Notes under the pieces: model-generated | What the model was told of the DNA's origin: nothing | What the model saw: the letters and a program-made list of their open reading frames with translations, nothing else | The model's database searches: none | Part shown: positions 11,701 to 64,000 of the stretch, one piece after another | Numbering within the stretch: the stretch's first letter is position 1 | Layout of the letters: each line of letters opens with the position of its first letter | Program-made: the position numbers and the translations under genes | DNA from: Girardinichthys multiradiatus | Taxonomy: Eukaryota > Chordata > Actinopteri > Cyprinodontiformes > Goodeidae | Assembly: GCF_021462225.1 (NCBI RefSeq) | Contig: NC_061802.1 | Location: 5,413,859-5,477,858 of the forward strand | Direction of reading: 5' to 3' | Length of the DNA stretch: 64,000 nt

Positions 11701-14700
11701 CGACCTTCATCTCATGTGCATTCTTGGGTCTTGTGTCTCTCATCTTCCTCTTGATAATACCACATAGATTCTCCGAAGGGTTTAGGTCAGGCCAGTTTGC
11801 AGGCCAATCAAGCGCAGTGATAAATTGCAATCAACCTTTCTATAGGACCATGCTACAGGGGGAAGCATGAAGTGCTCTAAAATTTATTGGTAGACAACTG
11901 TGCTAACTTTGGACTTGATTAAACACAGTGGACCAACACCAGCAGATGACTGTGTGGAAAATCCACGCTAGATGTCAAGTAGTTTGCAATTGTCCCTGTT
12001 GCTTGCACACCTTTGCCTACCAGACCTTTTTCCTTCCACTCAGCTTTCCATTATTACATGTGGATACAGCTCTCTTTGAACAGCCAGCTCCTTTAGGAAT
12101 AGCTTTCTGTGGCTTTGTAGTTTTTCAAATGTTGGGCTTCATTAGCTGTAAACTATGATCATTAAATGCACAGAAATAAATGCTTGAAATGTCACTCTTT
12201 GTGTAAAAAATGTTTCATTTTTTGATTTAAATTGCTGAAATAAATTGTTTTGAAACATTTTCATATTTTTGCATTGTGCTGTATTTTGCAGTAGCATTGA
12301 TGTTTGATCTAGAACCATATGCTGCTTCTACAGCAGTATCCTGAACATTTTTGGTGGTATACCTTATTAATTTAGTAGTTTGCCTCATAAGATAAGAGTA
12401 ACTTTTGTAAATTTAAGCTTTGAAGTTCTTTGCATTGTTAATATGAATTAAAAATCATTGAAATGACAACAGAAGACAGCCAGGTGGCTGTTCTTGTCAA
12501 AAAGTTATGACAGCCATTTGAGGAAAGCAAAGCTTTTCAGGCTTTCGAACAACTTTGGCTCTTGGATTCTCCCTTTTGTCACTTTGCATCCTGCAGGGCT
12601 CTTAAAGTGTGTTTGGATTATGGCTACGAGGTGGAATTCACTGGTGTTGGAGAAGCACCACAGGACCAGCAAGAAAGTATTGGTTTCTGCTCCCAGATTG
12701 GCGTCTTTCATCGTCTCCAGGGCAACGATCATTGCAGCGTGTTACATGGCAGCGATGTGGAGGAAGTGTTTGCGTACACATTGGTGAGTGTATTCCTTTA
12801 TAAGGAACTGGTTCTCACATGCATCACTGCTGTATTTAAGTCCAGTATGCAGCATAGCTTAATATAAGCAGTGTACCTGAGGCACTAGCAAGAGCAGTCG
12901 ATTAAAGACTCAGTGTAAGGTCACCATATTTGCATGAAGGCATCACATCAACACAAAAAAACGGACTATGTTGCTGGCTTTTAGCAAGATGCCGTAAAGA
13001 CTTCCAAGAAGAATGTAAGGAAGGACGTCTACCTTGATTAGTTTTTTTTTTTTTTTTACTTGCAACTTCTGGCCTTATAAGTGAAGTTTTGACAGATTTA
13101 GTCAGTTTAGTCCAAACCCCGCTTGTATTGGTTGGTAACCGAATGCTGTGGTGCTGCAGAATTCTCAGTCGGATCTCTCGTTCTTTTAAGGTTTCTTCCG
13201 CAGTTAATATTGGTGTTTCTGGGCTTTGATATTTTAACTTGTGACATTCTCTTTCAGGTGTACTCTGTAAACTACCCCAGCCTGCATGACAGCAATACTT
13301 TGCGCAAAGTCCTAGTGAGTGAGGTGTTGCATTGGGCCGAACACCTGAAGAACCGGTGGATGAAGGAAAAGACTGGAAGGACAAATGATGTTTTACCACA
13401 CCGTCAGACTGAACAAGGAGCCTTGGAGGAGCTGCTTTCAGAATCACATACACCAACATGTAGATGAATATGTTAAATTAAAATTGTATTTATTTGCTAT
13501 AATTTGTATAAAATCTTTTTCCTGTCAGCATGTACAGAAACGTTGGATTGTCCCGTGGATTATTGTGACAGAGGTGATGTTGAGGAGCAGGAGGGTGCCG
13601 GGTTGCTTTGGGCAAACGACCCACAACAACAGTCTGGTACATTAAACAGGTGTGTTTCTGTTTGGAAGATAGGTGTGTGCAGAGGTTGGTTGCTGGTCAT
13701 TGTGTACAAAAAGTTTCATGAATTTCCTACTGAGCCGCAGCATATTCTCAAATCAAGAAAAGGCCGTACATATAAACATAACGTAGATGTATGAAACAAT
13801 GGCACATTCAAAAAAATATGCAGATGTATAAAGATGTGCAGCCAGATGTATCCAAGAACATTTCCTTTGTCCATCCTAAATCCAGACTCCATCCTTGAAA
13901 ATCCATCCATCCATTTTCTATACCTGTTGCTTCCATACAGTGGAGCTGGAGCCTATCTCCAGTGGTCTATGGGTGAGAGGCGGGGTTGACCTGGACAGGT
14001 CGCCAGTCCATTGCGGGACAACACAGACACACAGGACAAACAACCATGCACACATCCATTCATACCTAAGGGCAATTTAGAGAGACCAATTAACCTACCG
14101 GTTATTGGACTGTGGGAGGAAGCCAGAGTACCCGGAGAGAACCCACACATGCACAGGGAGAACATGCAAACTCTGCAGGACCCCAGGCCAGGAGTTGAAC
14201 CCAGAACCATCTTGCTGCAAGGCAACGGTACTACCAACTGCACCACCATGCAGCCCTCCCTTGAAAATCCTCAAATATGCAAACTTGTGTAAATCTCCCT
14301 ACTTACCCCATAGTTACTGTAAATCTCATTCGACTGACCCGTTAATGTTTTACACCACTTACATAGATTTCTGTACATCCTTGAATGAATTCAGAAGTGT
14401 AACAGGAAAGGGTGAGGCTGTGTTTATTCATTTAGCTCCTGTAAACACAGAGGCACTCAGCATTGATGGAGTGCTCTGAAACTGTAGTTTAGTTTGTCAC
14501 TTGAACCACTGACGAGTAATGATGCTGTGAAGACAGGATGATGTTTAGTGGAGCTCGATGGACGCCTGGTGGATTAATATTAGCACAGTTTCACCGTTCC
14601 GTTGCACTGGAACAGTCCTGATTGGTCTGCCTGCTCCCTCTGAGCCTCTGTTTCTAGGAAGCCCTCTGTGGTCAGCAGCTGGATGGGTACAGGGAACACA

Positions 14701-17700
14701 CAGCTTCCTCACTGTGTCGCCCTGCATGCACAGTTCTAAAAAAATAGTTCTTGAAGTGGTTGGTAAACCGTCATCTTGGTTAAGGAAATCCTCCTGTTGA
14801 AGGTATTTTCTGCTTTATGTTGAGCATCCTTTTATACCCCCTCCTGTAACCGCATATAGACGTGTGTCTATATGCGGTTCATTGTGTGTCTGATGTGTGC
14901 AATAACTGTTTTTATGTCTATGACAGTGTGTATCTCAGACGGGATAGTAACTGTAGAATGGTGCAGCAGGGCTGCAGACATTCCCACAGTCATTTCATTA
15001 TTTCTGCATCTGAGGCACCCTGACAGTAAATCATTTCAGTGCAGCAAACTTAAAACCTGTACATGACGGGACTCCAGCATAAGCTCCACAAATTGTAGCT
15101 GTAGTGATGATGGAGGATTTCTTCCCCTCATTTGTTGCATTTATTCACTGTTCATTTAGATACGTCTTAGTCCCTCTGGCTGTGCTGTGGTCCTGCTGTC
15201 CTAAAATCGGTGAACTGAGTGGAAGTCTTGAAAATCTCAGACATCTGCTGATGGATCATCCGCAGGTTAAACTCACTCAGGATGGCTCGTCTCTGCTTGT
15301 GAAATGTGAAGAACAAGGTACCGTCTGATTACTCTTAAACATACAAGGTCTGATCTGTCTTGATACACATGGTTGTATTCCATATTCTCTATTGTTATTT
15401 TAAAAAAAATGTAGTTCCAGTTGATGCAGAAGGAAATCTTGTTAGCCGACTAAACCCATTTTGATTTACAGAACTTTCAAAGTTTCAGTTATTCAGACTA
15501 GGAATGACAATTCTTCACAACATTTTATTACCGTATTTTCCGCACTATAAGGCGCACTTAAAAACCATTAATTGCAGCATTACGGCTACCGTAGTCAGGG
15601 GCGTCGCCGAAGTAATAGCGGTAAACACCTGTACTGTGCTTACTCCTAGTCCAACACCACTTGTGTGTGTATAACGTTTGAATGTACTGTTGCAGGAATT
15701 GCCTGAACTATATGTGATTAGAAGCTCAGTGTGTGGGGTGTATGTTTCGTGTGTGTGTATGGAAGATGTTGACATTACTCCTCCGGACAGAGGTGGCGCT
15801 GTGTGCTGCCGTAGCTGAGAATCAAGAGTGAAGGAGTGACGTCGGTATTATTGTGTGTGTGGGGTGGGTAGAGACGGCGACCGGAGCAGCGGTGTATGAG
15901 TCTGTAAGCCCTGTGTTTTTACGTGCTGCAAAGTTATTAAAAAGAACCCCCGAATCTTGTCAACAACTCAGTGTTTTGATGCTGTTTCTTCATGCTCAAC
16001 TCAGCAACGTAAGAGTGAGGGAGTTAACCCCGAGGAAACTAGTAACTTCGGCCCTGGAGAAAGTGTCTCCCCTGTGTCATCAGACTACGGTCAGGGGACA
16101 GAAACAGGAAAGGTTAACAGCACTAACGTTTGATTTAGTGCATCAAACTGTTTCTTTTACGTGTTTACTGAATCAAGGAAAAGTTCCCTTTCACGTTTTA
16201 ACTAACGTTTGATTTCAACTTCAACTTCATAGACTCCAATGCATTCCTAACGTGCGGTTGGCTCTATTCAATATAATTCTATGTAGAGGAGATCTTACCA
16301 TGAGAGTGAATGGAGTTATCAGAACGCTGGTTTGTAGTGTATTAATAAAGTTTGACTGACTGACTTATCTGACTGTTTTGTTGACATTCTCTTTAGCTCC
16401 ATCTAGTGGATGCATAACGCAACCCCAGTCAAACGTTTGACTGCAGTAGCTTCTATTCTATGCGCCTTATAATCCGGTGCGCCCTATAGTGCGGAAAATA
16501 CGGTAAATGTGCTTCTTTCTGCATTTTGTCTTTAGTCTTAGGTTTGTTCCATGTGTATATTGTAAAAATGTGATGTATAACGGTTTAAAAAGAGATAATT
16601 AAGTTTTTACACAGTCTTTATCTCTCGTTGATATGCCTGGAACTCTCAAAAAGTGATTTTTCTTTCAGTAAATCAAGAAATACCAGTCATTCGTTACACG
16701 TAGAGTGATTTATTTCAAGTGCTTAATTCTGTTAATTAGGCGATTATGGCTGGTCACAGTTGGTTTCTCATTAAAATAAGAAACACATTTTTTTAAGAGA
16801 AATGTTATGCCGTCATCCTGTTATGGCCTCCACGATCATGGGAAAGACTGTTGATTTAACAGTTGTCCAGCTGACAGTAAGTGACAGCCTTCACGAAAAA
16901 CAATAAGACATAAATTGTGGGCTGATCAGTGCTATATCCAGACATGTTAATGGAAATTTATCACAATTGTGAAGCAAAGTGCATTAAAGAGTTTGAGGAG
17001 GGAAGAACCACCATGTACAGACATATCCAGGAAATGCTCTACAGATGTCACATTCCTTGTGTTAAGCCAGTCATGAGACAGAGACAATGTTGGATGCATC
17101 GATCATGGGCTGATGAGAAGAAGAACGGGACTGTTGCTCAGTGGTCAGACGAACTCTTTTCAGATTAAAATAAACGTTCAATCATTGTTCTAAAGTCTGG
17201 AGGAAGAGTGGAGAGGCAAAGAACTCAAAGCTGCTTGAGCTCCACACTGAGGTTTCCCAGTCAGAGATGATTTGGTCCATGCCATCTCCTGGAGTTGGTC
17301 CACTGTATTTTATCAAGTCTAAAGCCAGCTCAGCCCGTACCAGGACATTTTTGCTGATAAGCTTTGTGAAGATGCTGGTTTGATTTTCCAGGAGGACTCG
17401 GCCCCCGCTCATAACCTGGGTGTTGCCACAGGCAGGTTGCCTCCCTGGAGAAGGAGCCACATTTGAGTGCATATACTGTATAGCACGTGTATACATTTCT
17501 CTATTAAAAAACACTGTTTTTACTGCTCTAATGTAGTAATCAAATATTCTGAAAAAACACAATTTAGGGTTTTCATTATCTGTAACACATAATCATCATG
17601 ATGAACAGGAATATATCACTCTGGAAGGAACTTGTAGATATAGTTTTATAGATACTTGTAATCTAGGGGTTGTCCAGCAGATGGCATAACTGACTTTATA

Positions 17701-18044
17701 GGACTTCCTGCAACACTTCAGCTTCATTTATCCTCAGCTGCAAGTGCAAGGTATCTTTTTACTGAAGCGCAGAGACTTATTCTGAGTCAGTCTGATCATC
17801 TCGAATAATTTAGTCCGTCCCTTTGGTTGCATCTACCAGGATCATGAATGCATCTTCCTAGAAGTCCTTCTTCTGTTTTAACAAACACCTATTAATTGAA
17901 TGAATGTTGTTTTCAAATCTCTCCCTCATTGTGTTTTCAGACCCAGATCAGGTGGACGGTGGCTTGGAAGACGATGAGGATTTTCGGGCCGTCCAGCGTT
18001 CTCATAGAGCTGAACCAGAGGAAGACTGGGAAGCAAATGTTTAA
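5763..18044 (+). CDS. henmt1: small RNA 2'-O-methyltransferase HENMT1
   Basis: HENMT1 adds a 2'-O-methyl group to the 3' end of piRNAs, protecting them in germ cells. Nine coding exons join in phase: 5763-5846, 6070-6182, 9292-9426, 9515-9697, 12597-12783, 13258-13459, 13529-13649, 15160-15317, 17941-18044, giving 428 residues (human protein about 393). The start is an ATG before SPSLHIQRHQFV, equivalent to the PPLYRQRYQFV start of the family. The SAM-binding motif VADLGCGEG is residues 29-37. The metal ligands of HEN1 enzymes are all present: E110, E113 and H114 in SIELIEHL and H160 in SDHKFEW. VEFTGVG follows in exon 5. The C-terminal part after about residue 265 is poorly conserved and ends in an acidic tail. 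If the intron after exon 6 were retained, translation would stop within three codons. Introns hold many transposon copies, but no coding exon is interrupted. Confidence 0.93.
6313..6372 (-). repeat. short fragment of tRNA-derived SINE
   Basis: The stretch gggatttgaacccagg is the complement of a tRNA-type B box (GGTTCAAATCC) and is flanked by sequence like that of the full SINE copies at 13905-14258 and 41708-42065. It is a truncated, reverse-oriented piece in henmt1 intron 2. Confidence 0.55.
7256..8797 (+). mobile_element. Tc1/mariner (DD34E) transposon, copy A
   Basis: The element starts CAGGTCCTTCTCAAAATATT and ends with its inverted complement, flanked by TA on both sides (7254-7255 and 8798-8799). 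The terminal inverted repeats extend about 200 bp. It lies in henmt1 intron 2 in gene orientation. Its internal transposase is broken. By eye it is nearly identical to copy B at 9816-11417, so it is a recent insertion relative to other Tc1 remains here. Confidence 0.93.
7584..8530 (+). pseudogene. Tc1-type transposase of copy A, frameshifted and truncated
   Basis: The frame opens MGKTADLTAVQKATIDTLKQ with an N-terminal helix-turn-helix (QKEISERIGCSQSAVSRHL). The catalytic blocks FSDESKF, FQHDLSPSHSA and SPDLNPIENLW are present but lie in different frames. Compared with copy B it has an extra base near 7764, another length change near 8088, and a 68-bp deletion after 8505 that removes the segment ending in the C-terminus and fuses it to a short out-of-frame end. 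It cannot make active enzyme. Confidence 0.85.
8930..9130 (-). mobile_element. LINE fragment, antisense
   Basis: Minus-strand translation gives YGVPQGSVLGPFLF, the PQG...LLF reverse-transcriptase box of L2/Rex-type LINEs. The surrounding frame is broken by stops. It lies in henmt1 intron 2, just downstream of Tc1 copy A. Confidence 0.6.
9816..11417 (+). mobile_element. Tc1/mariner (DD34E) transposon, copy B
   Basis: It has the same ends as copy A (CAGGTCCTTCTC... and inverted complement), TA flanks at 9814-9815 and 11418-11419, and the same orientation, in henmt1 intron 4. It keeps the transposase C-terminus that copy A has lost. It directly abuts an older Tc1 fossil on its right side (11420-12160). 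Confidence 0.94.
10144..11140 (+). pseudogene. Tc1-type (DD34E) transposase, one frameshift
   Basis: Two overlapping frames (10144-10767 and 10556-11140) together cover a whole Tc1 transposase: helix-turn-helix near residues 25-50, first catalytic Asp in FSDESKF, second in FQHDLAPAHSA, and Glu in DLNPIENLW. There are 34 residues between the second Asp and the Glu, hence DD34E. Relative to copy A, 7 bases are missing near 10660, which breaks the frame between the first and second catalytic blocks. I saw no other disabling lesion. Confidence 0.88.
11420..12160 (-). mobile_element. older Tc1-like fossil, internally deleted, antisense
   Basis: The minus strand encodes ALDWPANWPDLNPSENLCGI followed by SMPHRIDAVIHAKE and a stop, the C-terminal third of a Tc1 transposase with the catalytic Glu. 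Further right are GCSKRAVSTC and LSGRKKV from the N-terminal part, with the middle largely lost. Terminal-repeat-like sequence sits at 11425-11530. It is more decayed than, and not the same subfamily as, copies A and B. henmt1 intron 4. Confidence 0.75.
13893..14270 (-). mobile_element. tRNA-derived SINE, antisense, with 12-bp target duplication
   Basis: The body runs 13905-14258. Read on the minus strand it begins like a tRNA gene, with an A-box-like GGTGCAGTTGGTAG and a B-box-like GGTTCAACTCC, then a longer unrelated body and a short ATGG-type tail. The 12-mer CCTTGAAAATCC occurs on both sides (13893-13904 and 14259-14270), the mark of LINE-driven insertion. It lies in henmt1 intron 7. A second copy is at 41708-42065. 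Confidence 0.85.
15531..16503. mobile_element. TA-flanked non-autonomous DNA transposon, 973 bp
   Basis: It starts CCGTATTTTCCGCACTATAA and ends with the inverted complement (ttatagtgcggaaaatacgg-like, with one change in the TATAA/TATAG part), flanked by TA on each side (15529-15530, 16504-16505). The second inner motif GGCGCA is also mirrored. No transposase frame is seen inside. The TA flanks suggest the Tc1/mariner/pogo group. It sits in henmt1 intron 8. Confidence 0.8.
16640..17640 (+). mobile_element. degenerate Tc1-like element
   Basis: Plus-strand pieces read GKTVDLTVVQL, then TTMYRHIQEMLYRCHIPCVK and GTVAQWSDELFSD followed by a stop, which are decayed versions of the N-terminal, linker and first catalytic blocks of a Tc1 transposase. 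Terminal-repeat remnants lie near 16650-16790 and 17560-17637. The second half is mostly lost. henmt1 intron 8, immediately downstream of the 973-bp element. Confidence 0.7.
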
Positions 18045-18224
18045 TATGGAAACGTTGGTAATGCAGTTGAATCTACCCAAAGAGAATGCATGAAAAAAGA
18101 AATACTGCTTGTTGCTGCTGGACTGCACAGTTTGTAGCATCACTTCTGTTTGAACTCTAGGAATTTTGGATTTTTCAGTTTATTTTGGACAATATGTGAA
18201 GGCTGGTCATGTAAAAAAAAAAAA

Positions 18225-18225
18225 A

Positions 18226-18230
<5 letters not shown>
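18225..18230 (+). terminator. henmt1 poly(A) signal
   Basis: AATAAA about 180 bp after the henmt1 stop codon, at the end of an A-run. It is the nearest canonical signal downstream of the stop. Confidence 0.6.

Positions 18231-18256
<26 letters not shown>
18229..18256. repeat. (TA)n microsatellite
   Basis: A run of alternating A and T directly after the henmt1 poly(A) signal, at the junction between the convergent henmt1 and eeig2 3' ends. Confidence 0.85.
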
Positions 18257-19375
18257 ACAAACCTAACAATTTATTGTCATTATTGCACCTTATGGAAATG
18301 CTCAAATAGGATCCAGGCATATCCAGCATTTAGACTGTTTTATTCAACAGTGTTGGGCAGACATTTTGCCGTTCAATACAGTCGTTAGGGAAGCAGTTTG
18401 TCAAAAAACACGTCCATAACAGAACACTCAACAGTGTCAGAACATCACTTTACAAGAGATTAGTTTACAGTTTTTAATTTGACAAGAGCTTCACAGAAGA
18501 GAAAAGGCAACCATGTTTGTAACATGTTAGATACCAAGATCAACAGCCCTGTGTGACACAGGTAAACACGTTTTATTCCAAATAAAAAGACAAAACCTTC
18601 CAACCAAGACATCTGGGAGCCAGAGATTATACACTTAATACTAAACTGTTTATTAAAAAGACGCCTTCTTTTCAGACATTTATTAAAAATATGTTACGAC
18701 AGCAACAAAAAATACAAAACAAAGACGGTGACTTTTTTTAACATTGGGCTTCAGATCAAAAACACATTTAAAAAAGATGGTCAATTACTTGATTCAACAC
18801 TTGTGCAGATATCTGCATATAATGGAAAGAAAATAACATCTTGGATTATAAACAGGTAAACAAAATTATTCCTAGAACATGGGAGATGGATGGCACAATA
18901 TAAAACAAGACATTAAAATGAGCCTAGCTTTGACAAATGTAATGGGAAAATCTGACAAAGCTGTGTAGATTCTAATCATGCGTCATAAAAGGACATGGTT
19001 AAAACGCCAAAGACTTGTGCAGATATGAATGTAATGAGTTTCACTAGTGGAGGCTTTTATTCTACCATTTACAATCTCTTATGAAGGGAGACCAATATTC
19101 TGCAAAGCCTGTTTTCACTAGTTTCTACGCCTGGTTCAGACCCGTTAATAATGGGTTGAGTCATTTCGCTACTTCTGTAACACTGAACGGAAAACAGGGT
19201 TGAAAATGAAAACTGTCCAAATGCACATCACAGATTCACTCATTAAATATAATTCCCTGCAGTTTTTCTTGGTTCTAACCTTTGGTATAAAACGTTGATG
19301 TACTGGTGCAGTTTAATAAATTAAAATATAATTCAAATTTTTTTCTGTAAAAATTTGAAACTTGAGTAGATTCTA

Positions 19376-20100
19376 ATTGATATTTTTCAAATGTACATTT
19401 GTTAATTTTGATGATTTAAGACTCACCGGTGCTAAAAACCCAAAATTCATTGTTGCAGAAAATGTCTCCACTCTTCGGATTCTGGGACCTTGCCTTCCAA
19501 ATGAAAGACAGACTTCACTACAATCTGAAATGATGACTTTGACCACTGAGCAACCCTCTAGTCCTTTTCCCCCTTAGCCCAGATGCTTCTAATTTTGTCT
19601 CTGGTTCAGGAGTGGCTTAACACTAGGAATGTCCTGGGTACATATCTGTGTGGTATCTCCTGAAGCACCACCTCCTCACGTCGCAATTTCCCCCCAACTT
19701 CTTATAGGGGCTTTGCTTCACAATCCTCTCAGGCCTGCAGTTATCTTTATTGCTTGTGCAGTTTTCTACCACACTTTTTCCTTCCACTCAACTTCTCAAA
19801 CAAATGCTTGGATATAGCACCCTGAAAAGCTTCTTTAACAACTAGCTTTTATGGCTTACCCTCCATGTTGAGGGCATCACTTACTGACAGGTTAGCTGTT
19901 TTCACAATGACTGTAGGGACCATAACATTTATTTAAAATCCTGTTTATTGGTTTTAAAGAATACTTTAATTTCATTAGAAACTGAATTTTGGGTTTTCAA
20001 TAGCTGTAGACACGTAAAACATCTAACATTTATGTAATGGACCCAAATGACTTTTCACTGTACTAAGTTACTTAAATAAATGCAAATTTTTATCATATTT
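19376..20100 (-). mobile_element. Tc1-like fossil, antisense
   Basis: Both ends carry sequence like Tc1 subterminal repeats (acccaaaattcattgttgcag near 19438 and the mirrored gaattttgggttttcaatag near 19985). The minus strand retains pieces of the start region with ACAGCTAACCTGTCAGTAAG. The coding body is too decayed to translate. It falls in the presumed eeig2 3' UTR. Confidence 0.55.
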
Positions 20101-20626
20101 AAATTTCCTAATATGTACCTGTTTGCACATAACTGCAGGTGACATAAAGCATTTTCGTCTTGGCAGTGGATCACTTAACTAGTTTTTTTTTTTTTTGCTC
20201 TTCAGCTTGTTTAGAAGCAAACTGCAGGATATGCATCTGATTCACAAGAGTCGAACGGTTAAATCAGTCAAACATGAACTTTAACTTCCTTACTAATGTC
20301 ATTTCCTGCCAACGTGGATTAATGCAGCTCAGCTGTTAAGTAAAGATGCACATCTTTTTAGCCTTGGCTCTTAATTCTCACACGGTTTAGCTACAATTTC
20401 ATTTAATGAGGTAAAGTGGGAAAATGTAATTAATGAGTTGCTAATTGGAGATAATTGGAATGTAAATTAGGCTGTTCAATTTCTGACCAGGGGGTTTATG
20501 GCTATAAAAGTTACCTAAAAATCAAGTAGACAAGCTGTTTATTCTTAAAAAAGAAAACATCTAGTTTAGTAAACAAACCGAGTTATGCTCCCCTGCCAGT
20601 CTCAACGTAGGATTACTTACAATCCC

Positions 20627-20650
20627 TTCATTCATTCATTCATTCATTCA
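20627..20650. repeat. (TTCA)6 microsatellite
   Basis: Six perfect tetranucleotide units in the presumed eeig2 3' UTR. Confidence 0.9.
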
Positions 20651-21357
20651 AGAGGAGCACAGCCACTATCAACAAACGTGCTCCCACACATACTCACCCA
20701 CTCATAGTCCACATTCACACATAAAATAGCTTACATCATGTTTCTGTAGTAAAATATTCTCGCCTTGAAAACACAGTTATCAGTGCCAACTTCAGCTTTT
20801 TAGCTGCTTATAGGCAAATTTCAAGAGGACATCCTATTTTAAAGGATCCCAAACAAGCAGACTACAGGAATGTATCGAAAACACTTTTCATTTTAGCTCA
20901 CATTGAAGGTGCACACAGGACCTCCACCTCCTGTCATCAACATACAAGTCAGAAAACATATCTGAGTTCATGTTAAATGCATTAACATAAAGGAATACCT
21001 ACGCCCAAACAGAGTAAAAGGATTCTCCGGAAACTGAAATAATATAAAACAGTAAATGCATCTTTTAATTTGCTGGAGTTATTTGTTAAACAATGATTTA
21101 CATTTCTTAATCTACAGCTCTGTGTGTTTTTATACTGAACTGATATCTCACCACTTCTTGCTGCTGAATATATTATCTGAGGAATTACAGTATTTTATGT
21201 GGCACAAATAAACAGAAGGGGGCGCTCTAGTTATATTGACAAAAATTAGTGATCCGGCTTGACAGTGCCGATCAGGGACGGTGTGTGTGCTGTGGGAGTT
21301 GAGATACCAATGGAAACCATTTTTTAAAAGTGTGATGCGCTTCATTCCATCACAGCG

Positions 21358-63199
<41,842 letters not shown>

Positions 63200-64000
63200 G
63201 CTGAAGAACCCGCTACCTGCAGCAGTTTGAAGTTTTTAATTGAAATACACTTCCCTTTCTTTATTAAGTTGTTTACCTGGAGGTCACCATAGGCTGGATG
63301 TATGCAGATGAAACTATACAGGTTTTAAAGTGACAGCAGGACTTGGCTAGACCACTTTAAAATCCTGCAGCACTAACAGAGTTTCAACTTGCGGGTTGTT
63401 TACGATGTACCCACGACTCTACGTGCACTGACACACTTTGGGTCAAATGGCTTTAAATCACTCAAAGAATATTTTTGTTTTTAATTTAACTGTCGATTTC
63501 AATGGAAAACCCATAGTTTTATATGCAGCCCCATGGCATGTAACATACATGCATCAATCATTTCTTTCACGTTTAATCAAGAAGCACTTTTACCCGCCAG
63601 TTTCGACCCTTATCAGAAGTCCGAGCCATCACCTGCTGTGGTGAAAGACAGAAAAGTCACAATGCAAACACCCACACAGCTTTGCAAGGTGTCACTCAGA
63701 AATCTGAGAAATATTAACGTGAAAAACGTTGTCCTTTTAGGTGTGGATTTCATACTATTGTTTACTAAAGAGTTAAAATTCAGGATATTGCTGCACCTTT
63801 AGTAAAAGGAAACTAAATGTGCCTTATGTGTTTTTTTTTCTCAGATCTGTTGATTCTGTATCTTCTGTTTTTCTCTTGCCTTTATTCCCAACATTTGGTT
63901 CATAGATGTTAATGTTTACAATAAAACATCTGATTAACATAAAATAACTTGTGACTATGTTTTATTCTTAAAATAAATCCTGAAATACAGTGCCGTGCAA
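63200..64000 (+). other. slc25a24 3' UTR and downstream sequence
   Basis: Non-coding sequence after the slc25a24 stop. The first canonical poly(A) signal is at 63920-63925, implying a 3' UTR of roughly 0.75 kb. Another AATAAA occurs at about 63972. The last bases (acagtgccgtgcaa) resemble the start of a further Tc1 terminal repeat cut by the window edge. Confidence 0.5.
63920..63925 (+). terminator. slc25a24 poly(A) signal
   Basis: AATAAA about 720 bp after the stop codon, followed by a T-rich stretch. It is the first canonical signal downstream. Confidence 0.6.

Larger units (their letters stand above)
18265..21357 (-). other. probable long 3' UTR of eeig2
   Basis: No exon of another gene was found here. 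On the minus strand AATAAA occurs at 18270-18275, 18339-18344 and 18572-18577, so the eeig2 transcript could extend about 3 kb past its stop and end close to the henmt1 poly(A) site. A Tc1 fossil (19376-20100) lies within. Which signal is used is not known. Confidence 0.4.

Noticed and set aside
12902..13459. 185-codon minus-strand frame opposite henmt1 exon 6
   Set aside because: Shadow of the henmt1 exon and its intron; no recognisable protein motif, and the plus strand is clearly the coding one.

Overview
The window is vertebrate nuclear DNA, almost certainly from a ray-finned (teleost) fish. It has small exons with GT-AG introns, an AT-rich background, and repeats typical of teleosts: many Tc1/mariner copies, a tRNA-derived SINE, hAT remnants and Rex1/L2-like LINE pieces. 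The four protein-coding genes match a block that sits together on human 1p13.3 (FNDC7, HENMT1, EEIG2/FAM102B, SLC25A24), so this is a conserved synteny block and not an accessory region. No prokaryotic feature, CRISPR array or complete RNA gene was seen. All exon coordinates were read by hand from splice sites, reading phase and similarity to the families as I remember them.

Layout. (1) 1-3100, + strand: the last five coding exons of a fibronectin type III protein (fndc7-like); the 5' part lies outside the window. (2) 5763-18044, + strand: henmt1, the small-RNA 2'-O-methyltransferase of the piRNA pathway, nine coding exons, 428 residues. Its introns carry two closely similar Tc1 copies (7256-8797 and 9816-11417), several older Tc1 fossils, a SINE and a TA-flanked non-autonomous element. 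(3) 41243-21358, - strand: eeig2 (fam102b), eleven coding exons including one of 30 nt, 363 residues. It converges with henmt1 at about 18.25 kb. Its 6.7-kb first intron holds a 90-bp pentanucleotide repeat and a DD38E Tc1-like element. (4) 43642-63199, + strand: slc25a24, a Ca2+-regulated mitochondrial ATP-Mg/Pi carrier, ten coding exons, 475 residues. It diverges from eeig2 across a 2.4-kb spacer containing a SINE with a 12-bp target duplication. A second possible first exon at 57856-57951 would give a carrier without EF-hands.

The genes do not form one pathway: FNDC7 is a predicted extracellular FN3 protein, HENMT1 caps piRNA 3' ends, EEIG2 is an NT-C2-domain protein and SLC25A24 is mitochondrial. 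What joins them is ancestral linkage. The most striking structure outside the genes is in slc25a24 intron 3. An old Tc1 element spread over about 4.6 kb (47474-52085) has been broken by a stack of later insertions, including a likely 1808-bp solo LTR with matching ends and a 4-bp target duplication. I found no undescribed gene system. The best leads are the alternative slc25a24 promoter and exon, the nested repeat stack, and the presence of three Tc1-like catalytic classes (DD34E, DD36E, DD38E) in one window.
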